Source: Chloroflexota bacterium (GTDB taxonomy: Bacteria; Chloroflexota; UBA6077; FW602-bin22; JAMCVK01). From it: 64,000 nt of DNA. The notes below the pieces were generated by a model. That model ran no database searches. It was not told the DNA's origin and saw only the letters and a list, made by a program, of their open reading frames with translations. Within the stretch, counting starts at the first letter, position 1, and every line of letters starts with the position of its first letter. Made by a program: the position numbers and the translations under genes. Below, in pieces: positions 45,137-53,801 of this stretch. The stretch covers positions 106,304-170,303 of the forward strand of contig JAMCVK010000028.1 in assembly GCA_023475225.1 (NCBI GenBank). Direction: 5' to 3'.

Positions 45137-46765
45137 CTATGGTATAACCCTCCCCTCGATCAGGTCTTTTTCTAACAACCCGGGGGGTCGCTGCTCAGGA
45201 GCACCGTATCCTCCCCCACCTGGAGTTCTGAGGCTAATGAGATTTCCTTTCTTGATGAATGTGGTAGTTTTAGATTGTAGAATCCGTTGTTCTTTCGTGT
45301 TCGGGTTCAGCACAAATAGGCCCGGCCTCCCCTCCCCCCCACCCAACATCCCCTTAGGACCAAACTTCACTTTGTCCGACCTTATCATTAAAGTGGCTTC
45401 GTCACCCAGGAACCTGATGTCCCTTCGTATTCCCTGTCCACCCCTATACTTCCCCACTCCTCCAGAATTCGGTTCCAACTCGTAGCTTTCGAGAAGCAGG
45501 GGATACTCTATCTCGATGGCCTCTATCGGGGCGTTCATACAGTTGGAAAGGTGAACATCCACACCACCGATGCCATCCTTATTTGATCGAGCCCCATAAC
45601 CACCGGCCACCACCTCGAAGAACACGTAATGCTTGTTCTCGGTTATACCCCTGCCTCCAATGCTGATAACGGTATTCCCATGGCTGCCAGCAACCACCTT
45701 ATCCGGGATAGCTGGGGCCAGCGCCTGGAATATCACATCCACGATCCTATAGCATGGCTGCATGCGCCCCCCACAGGCCGCTGGGGAAATAGGATTAACC
45801 ACTGTTCCTGACGGCGCAAGGACATGAATAGGACGAAGGCAACCGTGATTCTGGGGTATCTCTGGATCAGTAAGACATCTTATGGCGTAATATACAGCTG
45901 ACCTTGTAGCTGTAAGAGGCGAATTGACAGCCCCCCTTACTTGCTCATCCGTACCTGTGAAATCCACCCAGATCTCCGTTCCATCCACGACAACTGTGGC
46001 TACTATCCTCACCGGTGCGTCACTCTGTCCATCTCCATCCATATACTCCTCGGCTACGTACCGGCCATTGGGTATCCCACTGATCTCGGCTCGCATTCGC
46101 TGCTCAGAATAGTCTACGATTCGCCTGATACAGTGGCGAACAATCGCTGTTCCATAATTACGCAGGAGCTCCAAGAACCTTCGTTCTCCTATCTTATTAG
46201 CTACCACTTGGGCCCTCAGGTCTCCAAGCGTCTTATCCGGCTCCCTGACATTAGCCGCGATCATCTTTCTGAACCAATCACCCATTTCATCTTTGGCATA
46301 TATTTTAAGAGGAGGGATCACTAAGCCCTCTTGGAAGAGCTCTGTGTTGTTTCCCCCCACGCTACCCGGGACGTTCCCCCCCACATCTATATGGTGGGCC
46401 ACATTGCCGACGAAACCTACCAGTTCATCCCCATAGAAGACTGGCGAAAACATCATGATATCCGGTGTGTGTTGCGCCCCCCTATATGGATGATTACTAG
46501 CATAAATGTCTCCAGGCTCGAAGGCAGCGCTGTATTCGGCGATGATCTCCTTGAGCCCGAATTCCATAGAACCAAGGTGTATGGGGATAAACTCGGCTTG
46601 AGCGACCAGCTCCCCTTCGGGACCGAATACGGCACAAGAACAGTCCTTTTCCTCCCGAATAATGGTGGAATAAGCCGTCCGTTGCAGCCCTACCCCCATC
46701 TCTAATGCCGCCGAGATCAGGGCATTCAGCACTACCTCAACCGTGACGGGATCAACTCTGTCCAC
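45137..46765 (-). CDS. hyuB: HyuB, hydantoinase B/oxoprolinase-type subunit
   Basis: 542-residue beta subunit of the HyuA/HyuB (hydantoinase/oxoprolinase/acetone carboxylase) family. Segments are VGLQRTAYSTIIREEKDCSCAVFG, YASNHPYRGAQHTPDIMMF, FVGNVAHHIDVGG (metal-ligand histidines) and EPNSGGVGKYRGGQGI. GTG start overlapping hyuA by 34 bases. With HyuA it hydrolyses or carboxylates a cyclic amide at the cost of ATP. Confidence 0.9.
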   Translation of the reverse strand: MDRVDPVTVEVVLNALISAALEMGVGLQRTAYSTIIREEKDCSCAVFGPEGELVAQAEFIPIHLGSMEFGLKEIIAEYSAAFEPGDIYASNHPYRGAQHTPDIMMFSPVFYGDELVGFVGNVAHHIDVGGNVPGSVGGNNTELFQEGLVIPPLKIYAKDEMGDWFRKMIAANVREPDKTLGDLRAQVVANKIGERRFLELLRNYGTAIVRHCIRRIVDYSEQRMRAEISGIPNGRYVAEEYMDGDGQSDAPVRIVATVVVDGTEIWVDFTGTDEQVRGAVNSPLTATRSAVYYAIRCLTDPEIPQNHGCLRPIHVLAPSGTVVNPISPAACGGRMQPCYRIVDVIFQALAPAIPDKVVAGSHGNTVISIGGRGITENKHYVFFEVVAGGYGARSNKDGIGGVDVHLSNCMNAPIEAIEIEYPLLLESYELEPNSGGVGKYRGGQGIRRDIRFLGDEATLMIRSDKVKFGPKGMLGGGEGRPGLFVLNPNTKEQRILQSKTTTFIKKGNLISLRTPGGGGYGAPEQRPPGLLEKDLIEGRVIP

Positions 46766-48843
46766 CCAGCCGTCTCCTTTCGAAATCCAGCACTAACATC
46801 AATAATTAAGTTTCGATAGGCATCCAAGTAGGCTCTATGCCTCGGATAGATTATAACCGTAGAATCCTTTTGCTCAATGATGGCTGGGCCCTCCACCACG
46901 TTTCCGGGCTTCAAGCAAGTCCTTTCATACACGGGGCATTCTATGAATCCCCCTTCCGGATCGAACGATGCCTGTCTTTTCCCCTTTAAGGCTAACCTCG
47001 TATCGCTATCCCCAAGTGCCTCTCTCTTAATCGGAGGCTTGGCCATCAGTCCTAGTGTACTCACCCTCAGGTTAACCATCTCGACCGGTTCCTCTTGAGC
47101 ACAATGCCCATAGATTTGCTTATGTCTATCATGGAAGCGCTTCTCGATAAGGATCAGATCCTCAACTGAGAGCATGCTTGCTGGTACAGGCACATTCACT
47201 TCGTAGGCCTGCCCTACGTACCGAACATCGGCCGTAAGAACCAGGCGAATCTCCGTTTCAGCAAATCCCTCTTCCCCTAGAACTTTCATACCTTCCATCT
47301 TCAGTCTGGCGTAGTGAAAGTTTATTTTTTCTAGATCAACTTTATCCAGCCTTCGGAGATATGTTTGAACGAAGTCGTGTTTTATATCCGTGACAAGGAG
47401 CCCAAAGGCAGATAACGCCCCCGGCAGCTCTGGTATAATCACCCGAGGGATACCGAGGATCTCCGCCAGCTTACCCGCCTGCACTGGTCCAGCTCCACCG
47501 AAAGCCACAAGGGAGAACTGCCTTGGATCATAGCCCCTCTCCACCGATACAACCCGGATAGCATTGACCATATGGGCATTAGAGATGGCGACGATGCCGT
47601 GAGCCGCTTCAATGAGATCCATGTCTAGCTTACTGACTACATTACGAGAGATGGCCTCTGCTGCTGCTTTGGCATCCAGTTTTATCTCCCCACCCAGAAA
47701 GTAGTTGGGATCTATTCTTCCTAGCATTACATTAGCATCAGTAACCGTCGCCTGATCGCCACCCTTTCCATAACAGGCCGGGCCGGGGTCTGCCCCTGCA
47801 CTTTGGGGTCCAACTTTTAGGAGCACGCCCATCTCCACCCTGGCCATGCTCCCCCCACCAGCCCCAATGGTGTGAACATCAATGACTGGAAACCTGAGGG
47901 GGAACTCGCCCACTTTACCCTCAGTTGTTACTTCGGGAACGCCACCCTTCACAAGGGAAACATCACAGCTAGTCCCACCCATATCAAGCGAAATTATATT
48001 GTGGTAGCCAGTAGTCTGAGCCAGGTAGCTAGCCCCAATCACCCCGGCGGCTGGCCCAGATAGGACCTCAAAGACGGCCTTCTCGCAAGCCACTTTGCTA
48101 CTAGCCACTCCACCGTTGGATTGCATCACGTGAAGAACGGTATCCACACCCATCTCCCTGAGCTCAGCCTCTAATTTTCCTAAGTACCTATCCATCACGG
48201 GCATAAGATAAGCATTGAGTACCGTGACGCTCATCCGCTCATACTCCCGAAACTCGGGAAGCACTTCGGAAGAGAGCGAGATATAGGCTTGCGGATAGAC
48301 TTGCCTGATCACCTCGGCCACCCTTGCCTCGTGATTTGGGTCCAGATAAGAATGTAAGAGGCAGACAGCGATGGACTCCGCTCCCCGCTGCCTCAGACGG
48401 TTCACCGTCTCTGAGATCTCCTCAGCGGTGGCTTCCCGCAACGTCTCCCCTTGGGCATTGATCCTCTGAGAGATACCTACCCTCATATCCCTAGTTACTA
48501 GGGGCTCTGGCTTATCATACAAGAGGTCGTACAAAGATGATCTGTTTTGACGACCTATCTCTAGGATATCCTTGAAGCCCTCGGTGGTGATTAAGCCAAC
48601 CTTAGCCCCCTTCCGTTCCAGCACCGCATTGGTACCCACCGTTGTCCCATGGGCGAAATGACGGAGACGAGCAGGTTGAAGGTTCCCCTCAGCCACGGCC
48701 TTTTTAAGGACATTAATCACCCCTTGAGAGAGGTTTGCGGGAACAGAAGGCGTCTTATGGCAGTGAATTTCGCCAGTTTCTAGGTTCAAAGCCACCAGAT
48801 CAACAAAGGTGCCCCCAATATCGATTCCCACATTGTATTGCAC
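46732..48843 (-). CDS. hyuA: HyuA, ATP-dependent hydantoinase/oxoprolinase subunit
   Basis: 703-residue ATPase-fold subunit. The N-terminus NVGIDIGGTFVDLVALN is the actin/hexokinase-like phosphate loop; HFAHGTTVGTNAVLERKGAKVGLITTEGF, LSSEVLPEFREYERMSVTVLNAYL and SLDMGGTSCDVSLV are family hallmarks. GTG start with GAGGGG at six bases. Partner of HyuB. Substrate classes in the family are hydantoins, 5-oxoproline, N-methylhydantoin, caprolactam and ketones, so only 'ATP-dependent cyclic amide or ketone activation' can be said. Confidence 0.9.
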   Translation of the reverse strand: MQYNVGIDIGGTFVDLVALNLETGEIHCHKTPSVPANLSQGVINVLKKAVAEGNLQPARLRHFAHGTTVGTNAVLERKGAKVGLITTEGFKDILEIGRQNRSSLYDLLYDKPEPLVTRDMRVGISQRINAQGETLREATAEEISETVNRLRQRGAESIAVCLLHSYLDPNHEARVAEVIRQVYPQAYISLSSEVLPEFREYERMSVTVLNAYLMPVMDRYLGKLEAELREMGVDTVLHVMQSNGGVASSKVACEKAVFEVLSGPAAGVIGASYLAQTTGYHNIISLDMGGTSCDVSLVKGGVPEVTTEGKVGEFPLRFPVIDVHTIGAGGGSMARVEMGVLLKVGPQSAGADPGPACYGKGGDQATVTDANVMLGRIDPNYFLGGEIKLDAKAAAEAISRNVVSKLDMDLIEAAHGIVAISNAHMVNAIRVVSVERGYDPRQFSLVAFGGAGPVQAGKLAEILGIPRVIIPELPGALSAFGLLVTDIKHDFVQTYLRRLDKVDLEKINFHYARLKMEGMKVLGEEGFAETEIRLVLTADVRYVGQAYEVNVPVPASMLSVEDLILIEKRFHDRHKQIYGHCAQEEPVEMVNLRVSTLGLMAKPPIKREALGDSDTRLALKGKRQASFDPEGGFIECPVYERTCLKPGNVVEGPAIIEQKDSTVIIYPRHRAYLDAYRNLIIDVSAGFRKETAGWTELIPSRLR

Positions 48844-48917
48844 AGTCTTCCCCTCGCAGTGCGGTAGCTAGTCTCCCTTCGCTTCGCTGGTTGACCAGTG
48901 ATACGAATAGGACACCC

Positions 48918-49262
48918 TTATGATTCTGGCTCAAGTCCAGTCAACTTTTCCGACGACCTCAGGAGCAGGTCCTTTACGACCTTAGAACTTGAGGCTGGTT
49001 CTATGACCATATCTCCCGTGGCCAACTCCGTGCAGGCCAATCTAGGTTTGCCGTTAACCCTCACTACACAGCCCCGACAGACGCCGATTCGACAGGAAGT
49101 GTAATAGGACAATCCGCCATCATAGTTTTCGCTGATATACTGGAGGACATTAAGCACACTTGTACCAGTAGTCACCTGCACCTGATAAGTTTCATAGTGC
49201 GGCTGCCCGTCACACTTTGGGTTATACCTGAAGACTGTTACCCGAATATTCTTCTGGGGCAT
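48918..49262 (-). CDS. Short plant-type 2Fe-2S ferredoxin domain protein, SdhB/FrdB N-domain-like
   Basis: 114-residue protein consisting only of the N-terminal 2Fe-2S domain of succinate dehydrogenase/fumarate reductase iron-sulfur subunits. Cluster cysteines are in YTSCRIGVCRGCVVRVNG and LACTE. The C-terminal [4Fe-4S]/[3Fe-4S] domain is absent, without sign of a frameshift downstream. ATG 49262 has GAGGGAG upstream and overlaps the flavoprotein stop region. It probably hands electrons to or from the adjacent flavoprotein and an unknown partner. Confidence 0.82.
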   Translation of the reverse strand: MPQKNIRVTVFRYNPKCDGQPHYETYQVQVTTGTSVLNVLQYISENYDGGLSYYTSCRIGVCRGCVVRVNGKPRLACTELATGDMVIEPASSSKVVKDLLLRSSEKLTGLEPES

Positions 49263-49264
49263 AC

Positions 49265-50998
49265 TCACTCCCTCGGGGGCTCGAGTCTAGTGATCACGAC
49301 CGGTTCCAGACGATGCCGCATCTGACCATCTCTATTTTCGATGACAACGTTTTTCAGCCAAGAGTGATTGTCCATCCCTGGAAAATCCTTTCGGTAGTGT
49401 GCGCCACGACTCTCGGTTCTAGTAAGAGCGCTGTGCGAGATCGCTTCCAGCAAAGTTAGTAAGTTTTCTATTTGTAAACATTCGATCCACTCTCGGTTGT
49501 ATTCCCTTTGCTTAGCCGCACAGTAGCTCCTTGGGATAGCCTCTCGCCATATGCCCTGGATATGAGCAAGTGTGCTCTCCAGGGAAAGCCCGTTCCTCAA
49601 GACACCGGCGGATTCCCAGGCCAGCTTTTGTAACTGCTTCTTGAGGTCATAGGATCTAACACCGCTATCACGCTGGATGGGGCTGAATATCCTATCCTGT
49701 AAAGCCCTGGCCTGCCTCGGATCAACCTCACGATGGTGTATTCCCTTAGCATAAGCGGCGGCGAATTGCCCCGCTCTAGCGCCCTGGACTACTATCTGGG
49801 TGAAGGCGTTGCCAGTAAGTCGGTTAGCGCCGTGCAGCCCACCCGCCACTTCTCCAGCAGCGTACAACCCCTCCAGAGTCGTCTCGCACCGCTCATTAAT
49901 CCTGATCCCCCCCATAAAGAAGTGGCTAGCTGGACCAACCTCCATAGCATATCCTCTCTTTATCTCCTCGACGAGGCTACGCAAGGAAAAACCCTTAAAG
50001 GTCCAATCTGGCTTTAAATGAGCATCTTTACGCTCAATGGGGTAACGTTCAATAAGGTTATAAGGCAGATGAGCGAAGGAGAGATAGACCCCTCCTGAGG
50101 GGCTTCCCCGCCCCTCCACTACCTCATTCATGATGGCAATGGCCAGAATATCTCGTGTCGTCCGCTCCTCCCGTTGAGGGTCCCAGTCTCTCATAAATCT
50201 ATAGCCATATTTGTTTAGTAGCCAGCCCTCCATGCCACCCACACCGGGGCCGATAAGGAAGGGGAAGGTCAGCCCTAGCCAAGCCGGAGGATCAACAAAG
50301 GTGCAGGGCAAGAATTGGACCATCTCCATGTCTACTAGCTCGGCCCCAGCACGCCAGGCCATGGCTTGACCGTCGCCCGTCAATTCCTCAGGAGCAGTCG
50401 TTACGGGATAAAGCCTCATTCCTCCTCCGGTGGCCAAGATCACGGCTCCCGCTGCGATAGAGATAAACTCCCCCCGACACAGGTCCAGTCCTACAGCACC
50501 AACCACTCGACCGTCTATAATAAGTAGGTCTGTTATCATTACGTCTTCAACGATTTTGACCTTAGTTCTCTCTAGTTGCCTCTTGAAGACCTTGATCATA
50601 TCCGCCCCACTTATGTACACCCCTCGCGGATACCTGTGGCCCGGACCATGCATGAAGTTAGTAATTTTCACTCCCATGTCCACTAGCTCCCTGACCCGGA
50701 TGGGAGCCTCCTGGACATGAGCCTCCACCAACCTCTGGTTATTTATGTACTTACCCTCCACCACCATATCCTCAAAGAAGCAATCAACGCTGTCGCGGGG
50801 ATCACCAGGCAATCCCAAAAGCTCCTTCGCTGACCTGCTATCTACATTAATATCAGCCCCACCAGTGATCGTGGCTCCGCTGTGGCCGAAGCGGCCCTTG
50901 GTCACCATAACTACTTCAGCACCACACCGCAAGGCTTCTATGGCCGCTCCGGCGCCCGCTCCCTCGCTGCCTATAATCAGCACATCGGTTCTCAACAT
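49265..50998 (-). CDS. FAD-dependent oxidoreductase, fumarate reductase/L-aspartate oxidase flavoprotein family
   Basis: 577-residue flavoprotein. The FAD site is DVLIIGSEGAGAGAAIEAL with GRFGHSGATITGGADIN, then AAGAVILATGGG, and the active-site region GPASHFFMGGIRINERCETTLEGLYAAGEVAGGLHGANRLTGN. The order and the last segment fit fumarate reductase/succinate dehydrogenase A or L-aspartate oxidase. With only a 2Fe-2S protein as partner and no membrane subunit, it is likely a soluble dehydrogenase/reductase for the pathway's dicarboxylate or amino acid intermediate. Confidence 0.87.
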   Translation of the reverse strand: MLRTDVLIIGSEGAGAGAAIEALRCGAEVVMVTKGRFGHSGATITGGADINVDSRSAKELLGLPGDPRDSVDCFFEDMVVEGKYINNQRLVEAHVQEAPIRVRELVDMGVKITNFMHGPGHRYPRGVYISGADMIKVFKRQLERTKVKIVEDVMITDLLIIDGRVVGAVGLDLCRGEFISIAAGAVILATGGGMRLYPVTTAPEELTGDGQAMAWRAGAELVDMEMVQFLPCTFVDPPAWLGLTFPFLIGPGVGGMEGWLLNKYGYRFMRDWDPQREERTTRDILAIAIMNEVVEGRGSPSGGVYLSFAHLPYNLIERYPIERKDAHLKPDWTFKGFSLRSLVEEIKRGYAMEVGPASHFFMGGIRINERCETTLEGLYAAGEVAGGLHGANRLTGNAFTQIVVQGARAGQFAAAYAKGIHHREVDPRQARALQDRIFSPIQRDSGVRSYDLKKQLQKLAWESAGVLRNGLSLESTLAHIQGIWREAIPRSYCAAKQREYNREWIECLQIENLLTLLEAISHSALTRTESRGAHYRKDFPGMDNHSWLKNVVIENRDGQMRHRLEPVVITRLEPPRE

Positions 50999-51016
50999 TC
51001 CCCTTGCTCCTCCTAC

Positions 51017-51724
51017 CTAGATAAGGAAGGCTCCTACCGGACTCTTTATCAATTGCACCACGTTGTTATAGGTCTGCCTTATGTGATGCTTCATCAGCTG
51101 TTCAGCCAAATGGGCGTCCCTGGATTTGATAGCCTGAGCTATATCCTTATGCTCCTGCATCGAGACTGGGATACGGCTGGGGATACTAGCAGATATGAAG
51201 CGCAAACGATGGATTTGCCCATTCAGCTTGTGAATGATACGCGAAGCCCGGCGGTTTCCTGCGGTCTCCAGAAGCAGGGCATGAAATTGATTGTCAGCTT
51301 TGAAGGCAAGTTCGACACTATTCTCCCGAATAGCTTCGTCCAACAGAGCAACGATCTTCTCCAGTTCGGCCAGAGAGTCAGGCGTTATGCGCTCGGCAGC
51401 CAATCTGGCCACCATCCCCTCCAGAGCCTCACGGATCTGAAAGATCTCAGTCACATCATCCACATCCAAGTCAGAAATGTAGGCGCCTTTGTGGGGAGCT
51501 AAGATCACCAGACCGTCATCTTGCAATTGCTGTAGAGCCTCCCTTATGGGGGTTCGACTCACACCTAAGGCAGCGGCGAGCTCACCCTCAACGATGGGGT
51601 TTCCTGGCTTAAGCTCACAGTTGATTATCTTTTCCTTAATAATTTCATAGGCACGTTGCTTCAGCAGCCTAGAGCTCGGAGCAACGGGATCAACGAGGGG
51701 GCCAGTACGCGCTGCTCGATTCAT
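51017..51724 (-). CDS. GntR-family regulator, FCD type, of the divergent operons
   Basis: 235-residue regulator starting at ATG 51724. The winged helix is at residues ~20-85 (PSSRLLKQRAYEIIKEKII ... ALGVSRTPIREALQQL) and the C-terminal FCD ligand domain includes FQIREALEGMVARLAAERIT, ADNQFHALLLETAGNRR and HKDIAQAIKSRDAHLAEQLMKHH, which carry the typical metal-binding Asp/His residues. It is the first gene of the leftward operon and lies beside a 38-bp perfect palindrome with the GntR-like core TTGTATACAA, so autoregulation and repression of both operons is likely. Confidence 0.9.
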   Translation of the reverse strand: MNRAARTGPLVDPVAPSSRLLKQRAYEIIKEKIINCELKPGNPIVEGELAAALGVSRTPIREALQQLQDDGLVILAPHKGAYISDLDVDDVTEIFQIREALEGMVARLAAERITPDSLAELEKIVALLDEAIRENSVELAFKADNQFHALLLETAGNRRASRIIHKLNGQIHRLRFISASIPSRIPVSMQEHKDIAQAIKSRDAHLAEQLMKHHIRQTYNNVVQLIKSPVGAFLI

Positions 51725-51737
51725 CTCTAATAAGTCC

Positions 51738-51766
51738 TTGACATTTATCAAATTGTATGCTATATT
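51738..51766 (+). promoter_or_regulatory. Rightward promoter of the divergent pair
   Basis: TTGACA (51738-51743), 17 bases, TATATT (51761-51766). The -10 box lies inside the palindrome. It drives the polyamine-type ABC operon. Confidence 0.75.
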
Positions 51767-51788
51767 GTATACAATATAGCATACAATT
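51751..51788. promoter_or_regulatory. 38-bp perfect palindrome, operator of the FCD GntR regulator
   Basis: A gap-free perfect palindrome centred at 51769.5; the inner ten bases are TTGTATACAA and the arms repeat ATTGTATGC / GCATACAAT. It contains both -10 boxes and the predicted start sites of the two divergent transcripts. FCD GntR proteins bind short pseudo-palindromes of this kind; the unusual length suggests two dimers or overlapping sites. Confidence 0.85.
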
Positions 51789-51801
51789 ATAAGGTTGTCA
51801 A
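51773..51801 (-). promoter_or_regulatory. Leftward promoter of the divergent pair
   Basis: On the minus strand TTGACA (51801-51796), 17 bases, TATATT (51778-51773): the exact mirror image of the rightward promoter about the palindrome centre. It drives the gntR-hyu-prpD operon. Confidence 0.75.
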
Positions 51802-51809
51802 GAGATTCT

Positions 51810-52715
51810 ATGTCAAAGCAAGCGTCAGCCATCCCTATCACCTATAGGTCATTGCTTGCTGATGCCGTCAGATCGCTGACTCGGCGTACCCAAATAGGCA
51901 ATCTCTTATTAATTCTGCCGGCCTCGGCCTTCCTCACCGGGCTCTTCGCCTATCCCCTTATGCGCATATTTATGCTCAGCCTCTTTGACCCCGACCTTAC
52001 CCTAAAGCACTACGCCTATCTACTTCAGAAGCCCGCTTATATCGCTGTCCTCCTGAACACATTCAGGCTCGCTTTTACGGTGACCCTCTCCTGTTTAGTC
52101 CTTGGATACCCATTCGCTTACCTCCTGGCCAACGCCAGCCCTCGTGTGCGGAATATATTAATGATCGCCGTAATCCTCCCCTTTCTGACCAGTTTGTTGG
52201 TCCGCACTTATGCCTGGATGGTGTTATTGGGAAGAGAAGGACTTATAAACCAGTTATTATTGAAGTCTGGACTTGTCTCATCTCCACTACAGTTAATGCA
52301 TAATTTCATCGGCGTCCATGTCGGCATGGTACAGATTCTAATTCCCTATATGATCCTACCCCTTTTCAGCGTGATGGTCGGTATTGATAAGAGCTTACTA
52401 AAGGCCGCTTATAACCTGGGGGCAACACCATTCCAGGCGTTTTGGAGAATTTTCCTACCTCTGAGCCTTCCCGGTGTAGCTGCTGGCAGCATCCTGGTCT
52501 TCATTATCTCCCTTGGTTTCTTCGTCACGCCTGCCCTATTGGGCGGATTGCGGGACACCACGATCTCAATGCTGATTGAAACTCAGACCAGTCAGCTATT
52601 GAATTGGGGCTTCGCCTCGGTCCTCGCCGTGGTGCTCTTGGTCATCACCCTTCTGCTAGCTACCACCTTTAACCAGTTCCTCGGCTTGGACAAGATATGG
52701 GGAGGGAGAACGTGA
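51810..52715 (+). CDS. ABC transporter permease, PotB-like
   Basis: Integral membrane subunit of a spermidine/putrescine-type importer, about 301 residues from ATG 51810. It has six hydrophobic segments and the coupling motif AAYNLGATPFQAFWRIFLPLSLPGV (EAA loop). The leader is ~37 bases from the predicted start site, without a strong ribosome site. It overlaps the second permease gene by 19 bases. Confidence 0.9.
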   Translation: MSKQASAIPITYRSLLADAVRSLTRRTQIGNLLLILPASAFLTGLFAYPLMRIFMLSLFDPDLTLKHYAYLLQKPAYIAVLLNTFRLAFTVTLSCLVLGYPFAYLLANASPRVRNILMIAVILPFLTSLLVRTYAWMVLLGREGLINQLLLKSGLVSSPLQLMHNFIGVHVGMVQILIPYMILPLFSVMVGIDKSLLKAAYNLGATPFQAFWRIFLPLSLPGVAAGSILVFIISLGFFVTPALLGGLRDTTISMLIETQTSQLLNWGFASVLAVVLLVITLLLATTFNQFLGLDKIWGGRT

Positions 52716-53551
52716 GGGGCGTGGCTTGGGTGCAGACGGTGACGAAACCAGGCCATCCTGGGGTTGGCTGGGGAATGATAACCCTTCGTCTCCTTTGTGG
52801 CGCTATCGTAATTTTCTTAATTCTCCCTATCTTTATAATCATTCCCATCTCCTTCAGTTCATCGCTATATCTAGAGTTCCCACCCAAGGGTTTCTCCCTG
52901 CAATGGTATCAAGATTACTTCGGAGGTCCGGGCTGGGTACAGGCCACCCTGCTCAGCGTAGAGGTGGCTAGCGTAGTCATGATTCTCGCCACCATTCTGG
53001 GCACGTTGAGCGCCTTCGGGTTTGTCCGGGGACGATTTCCAGGGAAAGGGCTCATCTATGGCTTTATCCTATCGCCCTTAATTGTTCCCTCAATAATCAC
53101 GGCTATCGCCGTTTATTTCCTGTACGCCAGCCTTCGTCTAGTTGGCACAGCCCTCGGGATGATCCTGGCCCATACCGTCCTGGCCATCCCCCTGGTTGTA
53201 GTCATCGTATCGGCCACCCTGGCCGGCTTTGATACCTCGCTAGAACGAGCCGCCATGAGCCTTGGTGCTAATCCTTTGCAGACATTCCGAAGGGTCACCT
53301 TACCCATTATCAGCCCGGGAGTATTTACCGCAGCCATCTTCGCCTTCCTCACTTCATTCGATGAGGTAGTGATCGCCATTTTCATTGCGGGCACAAGGGC
53401 GGTGACCCTGCCCAAGAAAATGTGGGAGGGCGTCTGGCTAGAGATAAATCCGACCATCGCGGCCGTGTCTTCCTTTTTGATCGTATTGACCGTTTTGATC
53501 CTGGTTACAACGGAATTATTAAGAAGTAGAATGGCACGCCTCAGCGGTTAA
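52697..53551 (+). CDS. ABC transporter permease, PotC-like
   Basis: Second permease, 284 residues. Six hydrophobic segments and the EAA loop RAAMSLGANPLQTFRRVTLPIISPGV. Together with the PotB-like subunit, the binding protein at 53802 and the ATPase at 60607 it forms a complete importer of the polyamine/opine/thiamine type. The ATPase is five genes further along, with catabolic genes in between. Confidence 0.9.
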   Translation: MGRENVRGVAWVQTVTKPGHPGVGWGMITLRLLCGAIVIFLILPIFIIIPISFSSSLYLEFPPKGFSLQWYQDYFGGPGWVQATLLSVEVASVVMILATILGTLSAFGFVRGRFPGKGLIYGFILSPLIVPSIITAIAVYFLYASLRLVGTALGMILAHTVLAIPLVVVIVSATLAGFDTSLERAAMSLGANPLQTFRRVTLPIISPGVFTAAIFAFLTSFDEVVIAIFIAGTRAVTLPKKMWEGVWLEINPTIAAVSSFLIVLTVLILVTTELLRSRMARLSG

Positions 53552-53801
53552 GAGATTAATAGAACCACGCAGGTGACTTTCTTGGGGCCAGCAAGAGAGC
53601 CTAGATACCTGGAAATCGCGGGGCGTAGACGGGCCGCCTAAGGACCAAGGGGCTCACTCTGACCTGGCCCAGTGTGGAGGAGGTGCACAGAGCGATAGCA
53701 AGCAAAATAGCAGTGAGGGCCTACGCAGCCCAAGGAAGGTGAAAGGGAGAATAACGAAGGTATTTTTCGTACAGCAAGACCTGCTGAAAGGAGGAATGGA
53801 G

